Position numbers and translations under genes: made by a program
In this document: positions 54,365 through 64,000 of the stretch, piece by piece
Layout of the letters: each line of letters begins with the position of its first letter
Position numbering within the stretch: the stretch's first letter is position 1
Notes under the pieces: generated by a model
What the model was told of the DNA's origin: nothing
What the model saw: only the letters and a program-made list of their open reading frames with translations
Database searches by the model: none
DNA from: Denitromonas halophila
GTDB taxonomy: Bacteria > Pseudomonadota > Gammaproteobacteria > Burkholderiales > Rhodocyclaceae
NCBI RefSeq assembly: GCF_007625155.1
Contig: NZ_VMNK01000015.1
Span: 372,001-436,000, forward strand
Reading direction: 5' to 3'
Length of the DNA stretch: 64,000 nt

Positions 54365-56287
54365 TTACGAGGATTTGCGGACGCGCAGGTACCACTCGCA
54401 GAGCAAGCGAACCTGCTTCTCGGTGTAGCCCTTTTCGATCATGCGATTGACGAAATCCTGGTGCTTGCGCTGCTCGTCGGCGCTGGCCTTGGCATTGAAG
54501 CTGATGACCGGCAGCAAGTCTTCGGTGTTGGAGAACATCTTCTTCTCGATCACCGCGCGCAGTTTCTCGTAGCTGGTCCAGCTCGGATTCTTGCCGGCGT
54601 TCTGGGCGCGGGCGCGCAGCACGAAGTTGACCACCTCGTTGCGGAAATCCTTCGGGTTGCTGATGCCGGCGGGTTTTTCGATCTTCTCAAGCTCATCATT
54701 GAGTGAATTGCGATCGAGGATCTCGCCGGTGTTAGGGTCGCGGAACTCCTGATCCTGAATCCAGAAGTCGGCATAGGTCACGTAGCGGTCGAAGATGTTC
54801 TGGCCGTACTCGGAGTAGCTCTCGAGGTAAGCGGTCTGGATCTCCTTGCCGATGAATTCGGCGTAGTGCGCCGACAGATATTCCTTGATGAAGGCGCGGT
54901 AGCGGTCTTCAACTTCCTGCGGGAACTGCTCTTGCTCGATCTGTTGTTCGAGCACATACATGAGGTGGACCGGGTTGGCGGCGACCTCGCGGTGGTCAAA
55001 GTTGAACACCCGCGACAGCACCTTGAACGCAAAGCGGGTCGACAGGCCGTTCATGCCTTCATTGACACCGGCGTAGTCGCGGTATTCCTGATAGGACTTC
55101 GCTTTCGGGTCAGTGTCCTTGAGGCTCTCGCCATCGTAGATCCGCATCTTGGAGTAGATGCTGGAATTCTCGGGCTCGGCCAGGCGGGACAGGATCGCGA
55201 ACTGCGCCATCATGCGCAGGGTGTCGGGGGCGCAGGGCGCCTCGGCGAGCGAACTTTCGCGCAACAGCTTTTCGTAGATTCGGATTTCGTCCGATGCGCG
55301 CAAGCAATACGGCACCTTGACGGTATAGATCCGGTCGAGGAAGGCCTCGTTGTTCTTGTTGTTCTTGAACGCGGCCCATTCCGACTCGTTCGAGTGGGCC
55401 ATCACGATACCGTCGAAGGGAATCGCGCCAAAGCCCTCGGTGCCTTTGTAGTTACCTTCCTGGGTGGCCGTCAGCAAGGGGTGAAGCACCTTGATGGGTG
55501 CTTTGAACATCTCGACAAACTCGAGCAGACCGCGGTTGGCCAGGCACAGGCCGCCCGAGTAGCTGTAGGCGTCCGGGTCGTCCTGCGAGTGCGCTTCGAG
55601 TTTGCGGATGTCCACCTTGCCGACGAGCGAGGAGATGTCCTGATTGTTTTCGTCGCCCGGTTCGGTCTTGGCGATCGCGATCTGGCGCAGCACCGAGGGC
55701 CGCAGCTTGACCACGCGAAACTTCGTGATGTCGCCGCCAAACTCGTGGAGCCGCTTCACCGCCCACGGACTCATGATGGTATTCAGATAGCGCGCCGGGA
55801 TGCCAAAGTCGTCCTGCAGGAGCTTGCCGTCTTCTTCGGGTTTGAACAGACCGAGGGGTGACTCATGGACGGGCGAGTCCTTGATGGCATAGAAAGGCAC
55901 ATGTTCCATCAGGCTCTTCAAACGTTCAGCCAGCGACGACTTGCCGCCGCCGACGGGGCCGAGCAGGTAGAGAATCTGTTTCTTTTCCTCCAGGCCCTGC
56001 GCCGCATGCCGGAAGTAAGAGACAATGTTCTCGATCGCCTCTTCCATTCCGTAGAACTCAGGGAAGGCGGGATAACGCTTGAGCACCTTGTTGGAAAAAA
56101 TCCGCGACAGACGCGGGTCGTCCCGGGTGTCGATGAACTCCGGCTCGCCGATGGCCAGCAGCAGTCGTTCGGCTGCCGTTGCGTAGGCGCTCGGGTCGTC
56201 GCGACACAGGTCGAGATATTCCTGGAGCGACATCTCTTCTTCGCGTGTCGCTTCAAACCGGGCTTGGTAGGCGTTGAAGATGCTCAT
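54365..56287 (-). CDS. prkA: PrkA family serine protein kinase (YeaG-like)
   Basis: 640 aa from ATG 56287 with an AGGAGA site. The start MSIFNAYQARFEATREEEMS is canonical. An AAA-like ATPase part has Walker A GPVGGGKSS at 110-118 and SNESEWAAFKNNKNNEAFLDRI near 345, followed by the PrkA C-terminal domain. E. coli YeaG is a kinase and protease-like regulator induced by nitrogen and carbon starvation. It heads the prkA-yeaH-spoVR operon. The 60-nt gap before yeaH holds no gene. Confidence 0.95.
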   Translation of the reverse strand: MSIFNAYQARFEATREEEMSLQEYLDLCRDDPSAYATAAERLLLAIGEPEFIDTRDDPRLSRIFSNKVLKRYPAFPEFYGMEEAIENIVSYFRHAAQGLEEKKQILYLLGPVGGGKSSLAERLKSLMEHVPFYAIKDSPVHESPLGLFKPEEDGKLLQDDFGIPARYLNTIMSPWAVKRLHEFGGDITKFRVVKLRPSVLRQIAIAKTEPGDENNQDISSLVGKVDIRKLEAHSQDDPDAYSYSGGLCLANRGLLEFVEMFKAPIKVLHPLLTATQEGNYKGTEGFGAIPFDGIVMAHSNESEWAAFKNNKNNEAFLDRIYTVKVPYCLRASDEIRIYEKLLRESSLAEAPCAPDTLRMMAQFAILSRLAEPENSSIYSKMRIYDGESLKDTDPKAKSYQEYRDYAGVNEGMNGLSTRFAFKVLSRVFNFDHREVAANPVHLMYVLEQQIEQEQFPQEVEDRYRAFIKEYLSAHYAEFIGKEIQTAYLESYSEYGQNIFDRYVTYADFWIQDQEFRDPNTGEILDRNSLNDELEKIEKPAGISNPKDFRNEVVNFVLRARAQNAGKNPSWTSYEKLRAVIEKKMFSNTEDLLPVISFNAKASADEQRKHQDFVNRMIEKGYTEKQVRLLCEWYLRVRKSS

Positions 56288-56639
56288 CTGACGTCTCCTG
56301 CTAGGTACCGCATGATCAGGCGGAGGGGAGCCGGTGTGCCGGGGTGTTGCGGTCTTCGGGTGTTCTAACGACAGCTCATCCCATAACTTGATGCCATCGG
56401 CGTGATGATTAGTTTCCGCGTTTCCTTGGTTCAGAGGAGGAAAAGTGTCACGGGTTCCCCCCATGTGGTGGGTTTTTTCAATGATTGGCGGATGCGTGCG
56501 GTGCGCTCGCATACGGGGTGATTTGCGTTGCGCTGTTCCGGCCAACCCCTGTGATAAACTTATCGTTTGTCTTCACTCAACATAGCGTGTGCGTCCGGCC
56601 ATTGGGTCGTGGCGCGCCAGTCATTAGTCGGGAATGTTC
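56288..56639. other. 352-bp divergent intergenic region, prkA/tig
   Basis: No gene is supported. It holds the tig promoter (56552-56560) and must hold the prkA promoter on the minus strand. I looked for a minus-strand -24/-12 (sigma-54) element, because E. coli yeaGH is nitrogen-regulated, and found none that fits. A C-rich hairpin with six Ts (56457-56478) has a mismatch and is weak. Confidence 0.6.
56552..56560 (+). promoter_or_regulatory. Extended -10 promoter of tig-clpP-clpX
   Basis: TG-A-TAAACT (56552-56560) matches an extended -10 with no good -35. GATAA and TTATC (56553-56564) form a small inverted repeat over it. The start would be near 56567, leaving a leader of about 70 nt to tig. 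Confidence 0.5.
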
Positions 56640-57944
56640 ATGCAAACCAACCAGGAAACCACCAACGCCCTCGAACGTCGCATCGACATTACGGTCGCCA
56701 AGGAGGCCGTCGAGCAAGAGGTTCAGGCGCGTCTCAAGCATCTAGGCCGTACCGTGAAAATGCCGGGTTTTCGTCCTGGGAAAGTGCCGCTCAAGATGAT
56801 CGAGCAGAGCTACGGTGGTCAGGCGCGCTCCGAAGCCGTCGGCACCGCACTTGAGAAGGCCTTTGCACAGAAAGTGCAGGAAGAAAAACTGCGCGTGGCC
56901 GGTCAGCCGCGTCTTGAGCCCAAAGCCGAAGCCGAAGACGGCGCCCTGGCCTTCACCGCCGTGTTCGAGGTGTATCCCGAAATCACGCTGGGTGAAGTCA
57001 GCGACAAGGCCATCGAGCGCCCGTCATTGACGGTCAGCGATGTTGAAATCGACAAGACCATCGATGTGTTGCGCAAGCAACGCACCAACTACGAAACCGT
57101 CGAGCGTGCCGCGACCGCTGACGACCGTGTGGTGATCGACTTCACCGGTCGCAAGGATGGCGAAGTTTTCGAAGGCGGTCAGGCCAGCGACTTCCCGTTC
57201 GTGATCGGCGCAGGCAGCATGCTGAAGGATTTCGAAGACGCGGTTGATGGCCTCAAGGCCGGCGAGTCCAAGACCTTCAGCATGACCTTCCCGGAGGACT
57301 ACCACGCAGCGAATCTCGCCGGTCAGACCGTCGAGTTCGAAATCACCGTCAAGGAAGTCGGCGCGGCCAAGCTGCCGGAAATCGACGCCGAGTTCGCCAA
57401 GTCTCTGGGCGTGGCCGACGGCGACGTGACCAAGATGCGTGACGAAGTGAAAGCCAATCTGGAGCGCGAGGTCAGCCGCCGGATCAAGACCCGCATCAAA
57501 GAGCAGGCCATGGATGCCTTGCTGGCCGCCAACCCGATTGACGTGCCCAAGGCGCTGGTCACCCGCGAAGCCGAGCAGCTGGCTGAAAACGCCCGCCGCG
57601 ACATGGAAAGCCGTGGCATGCAAACTAAGGATCTGCCGGTGTCTGCAGATTGGTTCACCGAGCAGGCCGAGCGTCGCGTCAAGCTGGGTCTGGTGCTGGC
57701 TGAACTGGTCGCCGCCAAGGACCTGTACGCCAAGCCGGAGCAGGTTCGTGCCCTGATCGAAGATTTCGCCCAGAGCTACGAAGACCCGAAAGAAGTCATC
57801 GAGTGGTATTACAGCCAGCCGCAGCGCATGGCGCAGGCCGAGGCGCTGGTGATCGAAGAGAACGCGGTTGACTGGGTGTTGAATAACGCCAAGACTGAAG
57901 ACAAGGTCGTCGACTTTGACGAACTCATGGGCGCTACGGCATGA
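56640..57944 (+). CDS. tig: Trigger factor
   Basis: 434 aa from ATG 56640 ([14 protein letters not shown], matching E. coli's MQVSVETT start); ATG 56634 adds two residues. A CGGGA site is 6 nt upstream. Ribosome-binding [14 protein letters not shown] loop near residue 44, FKBP-type domain near 155-245 ([19 protein letters not shown]), and the C-terminal helical chaperone domain. It catches nascent chains at the ribosome exit. The stop overlaps an in-frame upstream ATG of clpP. Confidence 0.97.
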   Translation: MQTNQETTNALERRIDITVAKEAVEQEVQARLKHLGRTVKMPGFRPGKVPLKMIEQSYGGQARSEAVGTALEKAFAQKVQEEKLRVAGQPRLEPKAEAEDGALAFTAVFEVYPEITLGEVSDKAIERPSLTVSDVEIDKTIDVLRKQRTNYETVERAATADDRVVIDFTGRKDGEVFEGGQASDFPFVIGAGSMLKDFEDAVDGLKAGESKTFSMTFPEDYHAANLAGQTVEFEITVKEVGAAKLPEIDAEFAKSLGVADGDVTKMRDEVKANLEREVSRRIKTRIKEQAMDALLAANPIDVPKALVTREAEQLAENARRDMESRGMQTKDLPVSADWFTEQAERRVKLGLVLAELVAAKDLYAKPEQVRALIEDFAQSYEDPKEVIEWYYSQPQRMAQAEALVIEENAVDWVLNNAKTEDKVVDFDELMGATA

Positions 57945-57985
57945 TCAACGTCGGACATCCGACAACAAACCATTCAGGCATGGCA

Positions 57986-58606
57986 ATGACCAGTGATTGG
58001 AATCCCGTTGGCCTCGGCATGGTGCCGATGGTCATCGAGCAAAGCGGCCGGGGCGAGCGTGCGTACGACATCTATTCGCGCTTGCTCAAGGAACGCGTCA
58101 TTTTTCTGGTCGGTCCGGTCAACGACACGACGGCGAATCTGATTGTGGCGCAGATGCTTTTCCTTGAATCGGAGAATCCGGACAAGGACATCTACTTCTA
58201 CATCAACTCGCCGGGTGGCGCCGTGACCGCCGGTATGGCGATCTACGACACCATGCAGTTCGTCAAGCCGAACGTCAGCACACTGTGCATCGGCCAGGCG
58301 GCCAGCATGGGGGCCTTTCTGTTGGCCGCGGGGGAGAAGGGCAAGCGTTACTGCCTGCCGAACTCGCGGATCATGATTCACCAGCCGCTGGGCGGTTTCC
58401 AGGGGCAGGCGTCGGATATCGAAATCCACGCGCGAGAGATTCTGACCTTGCGCAGCCGGCTCAATAAAATGCTGGCCGACCATAGCGGCCAGAGCATTGA
58501 ACAGGTCGAGAAGGACACGGATCGCGATAACTTCATGTCAGCCGAAGAGGCGGTGCGCTATGGCATCATCGACAAGGTTCTGACCAGCCGGGCCGATACG
58601 GTCTGA
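57986..58606 (+). CDS. clpP: ATP-dependent Clp protease proteolytic subunit ClpP
   Basis: 206 aa from ATG 57986, whose CAGG is well placed. ATG 57980 and ATG 57941 (the latter overlapping the tig stop as ATGA) are alternatives. The catalytic triad is Ser in GQAASMGAF, His in MIHQPLGG and Asp in KDTDRDNFM. It forms the barrel that ClpX feeds. clpX starts 19 nt after. Confidence 0.97.
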   Translation: MTSDWNPVGLGMVPMVIEQSGRGERAYDIYSRLLKERVIFLVGPVNDTTANLIVAQMLFLESENPDKDIYFYINSPGGAVTAGMAIYDTMQFVKPNVSTLCIGQAASMGAFLLAAGEKGKRYCLPNSRIMIHQPLGGFQGQASDIEIHAREILTLRSRLNKMLADHSGQSIEQVEKDTDRDNFMSAEEAVRYGIIDKVLTSRADTV

Positions 58607-58625
58607 GCGCCAACGAGAGAGTGTT

Positions 58626-59894
<1,269 letters not shown>

Positions 59895-59909
59895 ATTCGG
59901 GGTTGCTAT

Positions 59910-59937
59910 CTTGAATTTGTATCACGGGCCCCCATCT
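59910..59937 (+). promoter_or_regulatory. Heat-shock (sigma-32-type) promoter of lon
   Basis: CTTGAAT (59910-59916) and CCCCATCT (59930-59937) are 13 nt apart, very close to the sigma-32 consensus CTTGAAA-N11-16-CCCCATNT. Known lon genes in proteobacteria are heat-inducible. The start is expected near 59944, 25 nt before the lon ATG. Confidence 0.8.
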
Positions 59938-59948
59938 GGGCCCGTGAT
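59921..59948. repeat. 11-bp perfect hairpin over the lon promoter
   Basis: ATCACGGGCCC (59921-59931) and GGGCCCGTGAT (59938-59948) are perfect inverted repeats around CCATCT. CCCTTTCT follows, not a proper T-run, so this is a weak terminator at best. It covers the -10 of the heat-shock promoter. Confidence 0.7.
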
Positions 59949-59968
59949 CCCTTTCTGAAGGAAAAGTC

Positions 59969-62389
59969 ATGTCTGGCACCCAGGAGTTGCCGCAGGAGCA
60001 GATGGAATTCCCGCTGCTGCCGCTGCGTGATGTGGTGGTTTTCCCCCACATGGTGATCCCACTGTTTGTGGGGCGCCCGAAATCTATTAAAGCCCTTGAG
60101 ATGGCGATGGAAGGCGCGAAGAGCATTTTGCTTGTCGCCCAGAAGTCCGCCGCTCAAGACGAACCCGGTGCTCAGGATCTCTACGATATCGGCTGTGTCG
60201 CCAATATTTTGCAGATGCTCAAGCTCCCGGACGGCACCATCAAGGTGCTGGTTGAAGGCGTTCAACGGGCGAATCTGGACTCTGTCGCAGACCTGGATAG
60301 CGTCTTCACCGCGAAGGCAACGCCGATCCCGATTGCTGAAGTGGCGTCGCACGAAATCGAAGCGATGCGTCGGGCGATCATTGCCCAGTTCGACCAGTAC
60401 GTAAAACTGAACAAGAAGATTCCCCCGGAGATTCTGACTTCGCTGGGTGGTATCGAAGAGTCCGGTCGTTTGGCCGACACCATCGCGGCCCACCTGCCGC
60501 TCAAGCTCGAGCAGAAGCAGGAAGTACTCGAAATGTTCGACGCCACTGCGCGTCTCGAGCGTCTGCTGACCCAGCTTGAGTCCGAGCTCGACATTCTCCA
60601 GGTCGAAAAGCGCATCCGTGGCCGTGTCAAACGGCAGATGGAAAAAAGCCAGCGTGAGTACTACCTGAACGAGCAGGTCAAGGCCATCCAGAAAGAACTT
60701 GGCGAAGGCGAAGACGGTGCTGATCTCGAGGAGCTCGATCGCAAGATCAAGGCTTCCGGGATGAGCAAGGAAGCGCTTGCCAAGGCCAATGGCGAGCTCA
60801 AGAAGCTGCGCCTGATGTCGCCGATGTCCGCAGAGGCAACGGTCGTGCGCAACTACATCGAGACCGTCATCGGCTTGCCGTGGAAAAAGCGCTCGCGCAT
60901 CCACAAGGACCTGCAAGAAGCCGAGAAAGTGCTCGACAAGGAGCACTACGGCCTCGAGAAGGTCAAGGAGCGCATCGTTGAGTACCTTGCGGTTCAGCAG
61001 CGTGTTGACAAGCTCAAAGCGCCGATTCTGTGCCTTGTGGGGCCTCCGGGGGTTGGGAAGACCTCGCTGGGCCAGTCAATTGCACGGGCGACCAATCGCA
61101 AGTTCGTGCGCATGTCCCTGGGTGGGGTTCGTGACGAGGCCGAAATTCGTGGCCACCGACGTACCTACATCGGCTCCATGCCGGGCAAGATTTTGCAAAA
61201 CATGACCAAGGTCGCGGTCAAGAACCCGTTGTTCCTGCTCGACGAAGTCGACAAGATGGGTCAGGACTTCCGCGGTGATCCGTCGTCGGCGCTGCTTGAG
61301 GTGCTCGATCCGGAGCAGAACTCCACGTTTGTCGACCACTACATCGAAGTCGAGTATGACTTGTCTGACGTCATGTTCGTGGCGACGGCAAATACGCTCA
61401 ATATTCCTGCGGCCCTGCTGGACCGGATGGAAGTGATTCGCTTGTCCGGCTACACCGAGGACGAGAAGGTCAATATCGCGCAGCGTTATCTGGTGCCCAA
61501 GCAATTGAGCGCCAACGGTTTGAAGAAGGACGAAGTCACCATCACCGAAGACGCGTTGCGCGATGCCATTCGTTATTACTCGCGGGAAGCCGGTGTGCGC
61601 AGTCTGGAGCGTGAAATTTCCAAGATCTGTCGCAAGGTCGTGCGTGCGCTGGTCCTGCGCAAGCGCGCCACCAAGGTCGTCGTTAACAGCAAGAGCCTCG
61701 ATAAGTACTTGGGCGTTCGTCGCTACAGCTTCGGCATGGCGGAGAAGGAAAACCAGGTGGGGCAGGTGACGGGTCTGGCCTGGACCGAAGTGGGCGGCGA
61801 ACTGCTGACGGTTGAAGCCGTTGTCTTGCCGGGCAAAGGCAAGGTGGTTAACACCGGCAAACTCGGCGAGGTCATGCAGGAGTCGATTCAGGCTGCGCTG
61901 TCGGTGGTTCGCCGTCGCGCACGTTCGCTTGGCATTGCTGAGGATTTCTATCAGAAGAGCGACCTGCACATCCACTTGCCGGAAGGTGCCATCCCCAAAG
62001 ATGGTCCGTCGGCCGGTGGGGCGATTACGACGGCCATGGTGTCGGCGCTGACCGGGATCCCCGTGCGGTGTGACGTGGCAATGACCGGCGAAATTACCTT
62101 GCGTGGAGAGGTCTTGCCGATCGGCGGTCTCAAGGAAAAGCTGCTGGCTGCCGTGCGCGGCGGGATCACCACAGCGTTGATTCCGGAAGAAAACGTCAAG
62201 GATTTGGCGGAAATGCCTGACAACATCAAGAATGCGCTGGAGATTGTGCCTGTGCGCTGGATTGATCAAGTGCTGGAGCATGCGCTGGAGCGTCGTCCTG
62301 AGCCGCTGCCGCCGGCCTCTGCCGATGGCGGAGCGACGGTGTCGGATTCGGAGAAAGCGTCTGATCCGCAGAACCTGCGAGCGCACTAA
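59969..62389 (+). CDS. lon: ATP-dependent protease Lon
   Basis: 806 aa. N-terminal LON substrate domain ([23 protein letters not shown] near 15), AAA module with GPPGVGKT near 355 and LLDEVDKMG near 418, and proteolytic domain with Ser681 in DGPSAGG and Lys724 in LKEK, 43 residues apart as in E. coli (Ser679, Lys722). It degrades damaged and regulatory proteins. It has its own heat-shock promoter and an intrinsic terminator after. Confidence 0.98.
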   Translation: MSGTQELPQEQMEFPLLPLRDVVVFPHMVIPLFVGRPKSIKALEMAMEGAKSILLVAQKSAAQDEPGAQDLYDIGCVANILQMLKLPDGTIKVLVEGVQRANLDSVADLDSVFTAKATPIPIAEVASHEIEAMRRAIIAQFDQYVKLNKKIPPEILTSLGGIEESGRLADTIAAHLPLKLEQKQEVLEMFDATARLERLLTQLESELDILQVEKRIRGRVKRQMEKSQREYYLNEQVKAIQKELGEGEDGADLEELDRKIKASGMSKEALAKANGELKKLRLMSPMSAEATVVRNYIETVIGLPWKKRSRIHKDLQEAEKVLDKEHYGLEKVKERIVEYLAVQQRVDKLKAPILCLVGPPGVGKTSLGQSIARATNRKFVRMSLGGVRDEAEIRGHRRTYIGSMPGKILQNMTKVAVKNPLFLLDEVDKMGQDFRGDPSSALLEVLDPEQNSTFVDHYIEVEYDLSDVMFVATANTLNIPAALLDRMEVIRLSGYTEDEKVNIAQRYLVPKQLSANGLKKDEVTITEDALRDAIRYYSREAGVRSLEREISKICRKVVRALVLRKRATKVVVNSKSLDKYLGVRRYSFGMAEKENQVGQVTGLAWTEVGGELLTVEAVVLPGKGKVVNTGKLGEVMQESIQAALSVVRRRARSLGIAEDFYQKSDLHIHLPEGAIPKDGPSAGGAITTAMVSALTGIPVRCDVAMTGEITLRGEVLPIGGLKEKLLAAVRGGITTALIPEENVKDLAEMPDNIKNALEIVPVRWIDQVLEHALERRPEPLPPASADGGATVSDSEKASDPQNLRAH

Positions 62390-62404
62390 GCGCTCGAAGA
62401 CTGG

Positions 62405-62435
62405 AAAACGGCCGCGTAAGCGGCCGTTTTCTTTT
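62405..62435 (+). terminator. Intrinsic terminator of lon
   Basis: AAAACGGCCGC (62405-62415), a GTAA loop and GCGGCCGTTTT (62420-62430), then CTTTT. An 11-bp stem with flanking A/T runs; it could work on either strand. Confidence 0.92.
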
Positions 62436-62458
62436 GTGCGTTTGCGCTGCACCGCGGC

Positions 62459-62488
62459 TTGACAGTCATAAAAAGCCCACGCTATAAA
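62459..62488 (+). promoter_or_regulatory. sigma-70 promoter of hupB
   Basis: TTGACA (62459-62464) and TATAAA (62483-62488) with an 18-nt spacer. The start near 62495 gives a leader of about 90 nt to hupB. It is immediately downstream of the lon terminator. Confidence 0.8.
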
Positions 62489-62583
62489 ACCTGTGCGTTA
62501 CCCGCCAGCACTGCCGCGATACCGCACCGTAGTGGCGCGGAATGGTGGTTGTTGCCCATATCAAAAAACGAAAGGGGACATCC

Positions 62584-62856
62584 GTGAATAAATCCGAACT
62601 GATCGATCAAATCGCTGACCAGGCTGATCTGTCGAAAGCGGCTGCTGGCCGGGCGCTTGATGCGGCTATTGGGGCTGTGTCGACGGCGCTGAAAAAAGGC
62701 GGCACGGTAACGCTCGTGGGCTTTGGTACCTTCTATGTTGGCAAGCGGGCGGCCAGAACGGGGCGTAACCCACGCACGGGTGCAGCTATCAAGATCAAAT
62801 CAGCAAAAGTGCCGAAGTTTCGCGCTGGCAAAGCCCTCAAAGATGCAGTAAACTAG
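62584..62856 (+). CDS. hupB: DNA-binding protein HU-beta
   Basis: 90 aa from GTG 62584 ([18 protein letters not shown], a typical HU start) with GGGGA 6 nt upstream. The DNA-binding arm [21 protein letters not shown] is near residues 46-66. It compacts and bends DNA as a dimer. lon-hupB is a common pair. The longer frame upstream lacks family similarity. Confidence 0.96.
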   Translation: MNKSELIDQIADQADLSKAAAGRALDAAIGAVSTALKKGGTVTLVGFGTFYVGKRAARTGRNPRTGAAIKIKSAKVPKFRAGKALKDAVN

Positions 62857-62885
62857 CGCGCTTTCGAGCCTCGTGGCTTGAGCGC

Positions 62886-62961
62886 GGGTGCTTAGCTCAG
62901 TTGGTAGAGCGTCGCCCTTACAAGGCGAATGTCGGCGGTTCGAACCCGTCAGCACCCACCA
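62886..62961 (+). tRNA. tRNA-Val (UAC)
   Basis: 76 nt including CCA. The acceptor GGGTGCT pairs with AGCACCC. Anticodon loop CTTACAA gives TAC (62919-62921). TTCGAAC is the T loop. It is 29 nt after hupB and 9 nt before tRNA-Asp. Confidence 0.97.
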
Positions 62962-62970
62962 GCGCACAGC

Positions 62971-63047
62971 GGAGTGGTAGTTCAGTTGGTTAGAATACCG
63001 GCCTGTCACGCCGGGGGTCGCGGGTTCGAGTCCCGTCCACTCCGCCA
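62971..63047 (+). tRNA. tRNA-Asp (GUC)
   Basis: 77 nt including CCA. The acceptor GGAGTGG pairs with CCACTCC. Anticodon loop CTGTCAC gives GTC (63005-63007). TTCGAGT is the T loop. It forms a two-tRNA transcript with tRNA-Val. Confidence 0.97.
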
Positions 63048-63055
63048 GACCAAAC

Positions 63056-63084
63056 AAAGGCGAGCGTTACGTTCGCCTTTTTTT
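63056..63084 (+). terminator. Intrinsic terminator after tRNA-Asp
   Basis: AAAGGCGAGCG (63056-63066), loop TTA, CGTTCGCCTTT (63070-63080), one G-T pair, then TTTT. It separates the tRNAs from ppiD. Confidence 0.9.
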
Positions 63085-63142
63085 ATGCGAGTTTCGCTTT
63101 CGCGATACCATCCGCCTTTCAACGCTCTACTTGGTCATAAAC

Positions 63143-64000
63143 ATGTTTGAGGCAGTTCGAAACAACAAGCGCATCGCGCAAGCCATTCTCGCCCTGATCT
63201 CGGTGACGTTTGCATTCTTCGGTATCGAGTCCTATCTCAATAACAACGGCGCTGCTGGTGAGGTCGCGACGGTTGGTGGTACGCCCATCTCCGCTTACGA
63301 GTTCGAGCAGGCGGTTCGCGAGCAACAAGACCGAATTCGCGCCTCCAACGAAGGGCAGGTCGATCCGGCCACGTTCCAGGATCCGCTGTTCCGGCGCGCG
63401 GTGCTCGACAATCTCGTGAATCAGCGGCTGCTGTCGCTGTTCGCCAGCGAACACCGTTTGTCGGTGTCGGATGAGCAGTTGCGTCAGACGATTGCCGGCA
63501 TTCCCGCATTTCAGGAAGACGGTCAGTTTTCCAATGCACGCTATCAGGCCGCGTTGCGCGGCCAGGGCATGAATGATCTGAGCTTCCAGGAGCGCCTCCG
63601 CGGCGAGCTGGCCTATCAGCAAGTGCTCAGCGCCATGGGTGAGGCAGCCATGGTCCCCAAGGCGGCGGTGTCGCGTGTGCTGTCGGCGCAGCTGGAGGAG
63701 CGGACGGTGCATATGGTGCGTTTCGAACCAGAGACCTATCTCAAGTCGCTCGAGATCTCGCCGGAAGCGGCGAAGGCATACTACGAAGCAAATATCGAAA
63801 GCTATGCTGTGCCGGCGCGCGTCAAGTTGTCGTACCTCGTATTGAGTGCTGACACGCTGAAATCAAAAGTGACCGTCTCTGACGATGAACTGCGCGCCGA
63901 GTACGAGCAAACCAAGTTGAACCTCGGGTCGCCCGAGGAGCGCAAGGCACGCCATATTCTGGTTCAAGTGGCCGCCGATGCCTCCGAGGCTGACGTGGCT
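63143..64000 (+). CDS. ppiD: Periplasmic folding chaperone/peptidyl-prolyl isomerase PpiD (N-terminal part, cut by window edge)
   Basis: 286 codons open to the window end. A start of MFEAVRNNKRIAQAILALI, with one membrane anchor at about residues 13-33 and the SurA-like N-terminal region (TVGGTPISAYEFEQAVREQQ, LDNLVNQRLL), is the PpiD layout. The window stops at RKARHILVQV, the beginning of the parvulin domain. It is an inner-membrane-anchored chaperone at the SecYEG exit in E. coli and usually follows lon-hupB, as here. Confidence 0.93.
   Translation, partial: MFEAVRNNKRIAQAILALISVTFAFFGIESYLNNNGAAGEVATVGGTPISAYEFEQAVREQQDRIRASNEGQVDPATFQDPLFRRAVLDNLVNQRLLSLFASEHRLSVSDEQLRQTIAGIPAFQEDGQFSNARYQAALRGQGMNDLSFQERLRGELAYQQVLSAMGEAAMVPKAAVSRVLSAQLEERTVHMVRFEPETYLKSLEISPEAAKAYYEANIESYAVPARVKLSYLVLSADTLKSKVTVSDDELRAEYEQTKLNLGSPEERKARHILVQVAADASEADVA

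Noticed and set aside
56457-56478. C-rich hairpin followed by six Ts
   Set aside because: The stem has a C-T mismatch and only about five pairs; it is not convincing as a terminator.
56288-56639. A sigma-54 (-24/-12) promoter for prkA
   Set aside because: No GG and GC pair with the right spacing was found on the minus strand.

Overview
The window is 64 kb of ordinary, gene-dense, GC-rich bacterial chromosome. Gene order and protein type point to a betaproteobacterium, most likely in or near Rhodocyclales (Azoarcus/Thauera-like). The evidence is the maf-yceD-rpmF-plsX-fab cluster, the nadB/rpoE-rseABC-mucD-lepA-lepB-rnc-era-recO-pdxJ-acpS-nagZ-uvrC-pgsA run, minCDE, squalene-type hpnCDE genes and tig-clpPX-lon-hupB. 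The placement is an inference from synteny and motifs; no database was searched. I see no insertion sequence, prophage, CRISPR array or plasmid gene.

Layout. 1-1015 (minus): an RsmI-like methylase, cut by the window edge, and maf. 1075-7140 (plus): yceD, rpmF and the type II fatty acid synthesis genes plsX, fabH, fabD, fabG, acpP and fabF, then a YgfX-like membrane protein converging on nadB. 9390-13616: the extracytoplasmic stress operon rpoE, rseA, rseB, rseC, mucD plus a glutaredoxin-like gene, closed by a strong terminator. 13666-23640: lepA, lepB, a DUF4845 protein, rnc, era, recO, pdxJ, acpS, nagZ, uvrC and pgsA, mostly with touching or overlapping ends. 23689-24047: tRNA-Gly, tRNA-Cys, and an identical second tRNA-Gly, with terminators.

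24091-28710: a phosphodiesterase-like enzyme, a DUF1178 protein, a DnaQ-like exonuclease with a DUF5710 protein, a DsbA-family oxidoreductase and a YghU-like glutathione transferase. 28793-36536: tRNA-Leu(UAA), minE/minD/minC, an Hsp33 that lacks all four zinc cysteines, an ArsC-family protein, tex, a small secreted SNase-like protein, a sugar-phosphate epimerase and tag. 36584-46759: a Pat-type acyl-CoA ligase/acetyltransferase fusion, a five-PAS histidine kinase, a methyltransferase, divergent selU/selD, and divergent tesA/ybbA-like genes. 46849-50400: hpnC-hpnD-hpnE with a coupled unknown gene, and tRNA-Leu(UAG). 50461-56287: an HDOD protein and the prkA-yeaH-spoVR stress operon. 56640-64000: tig, clpP, clpX, lon, hupB, tRNA-Val, tRNA-Asp and the start of ppiD.

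Themes. Envelope and protein quality control recur: the sigma-E operon, tig-clpPX-lon with a near-consensus heat-shock promoter ahead of lon, ppiD, Hsp33, mucD and prkA-yeaH-spoVR. The items I would look at first are the cysteine-free Hsp33, the lon heat-shock promoter lying inside a hairpin, the terminator abutting lepA, the almost leaderless yceD transcript, the degenerate SNase-like secreted protein, the DnaQ-like/DUF5710 pair and the unknown gene coupled to hpnE. I did not find a clearly new multi-gene system.
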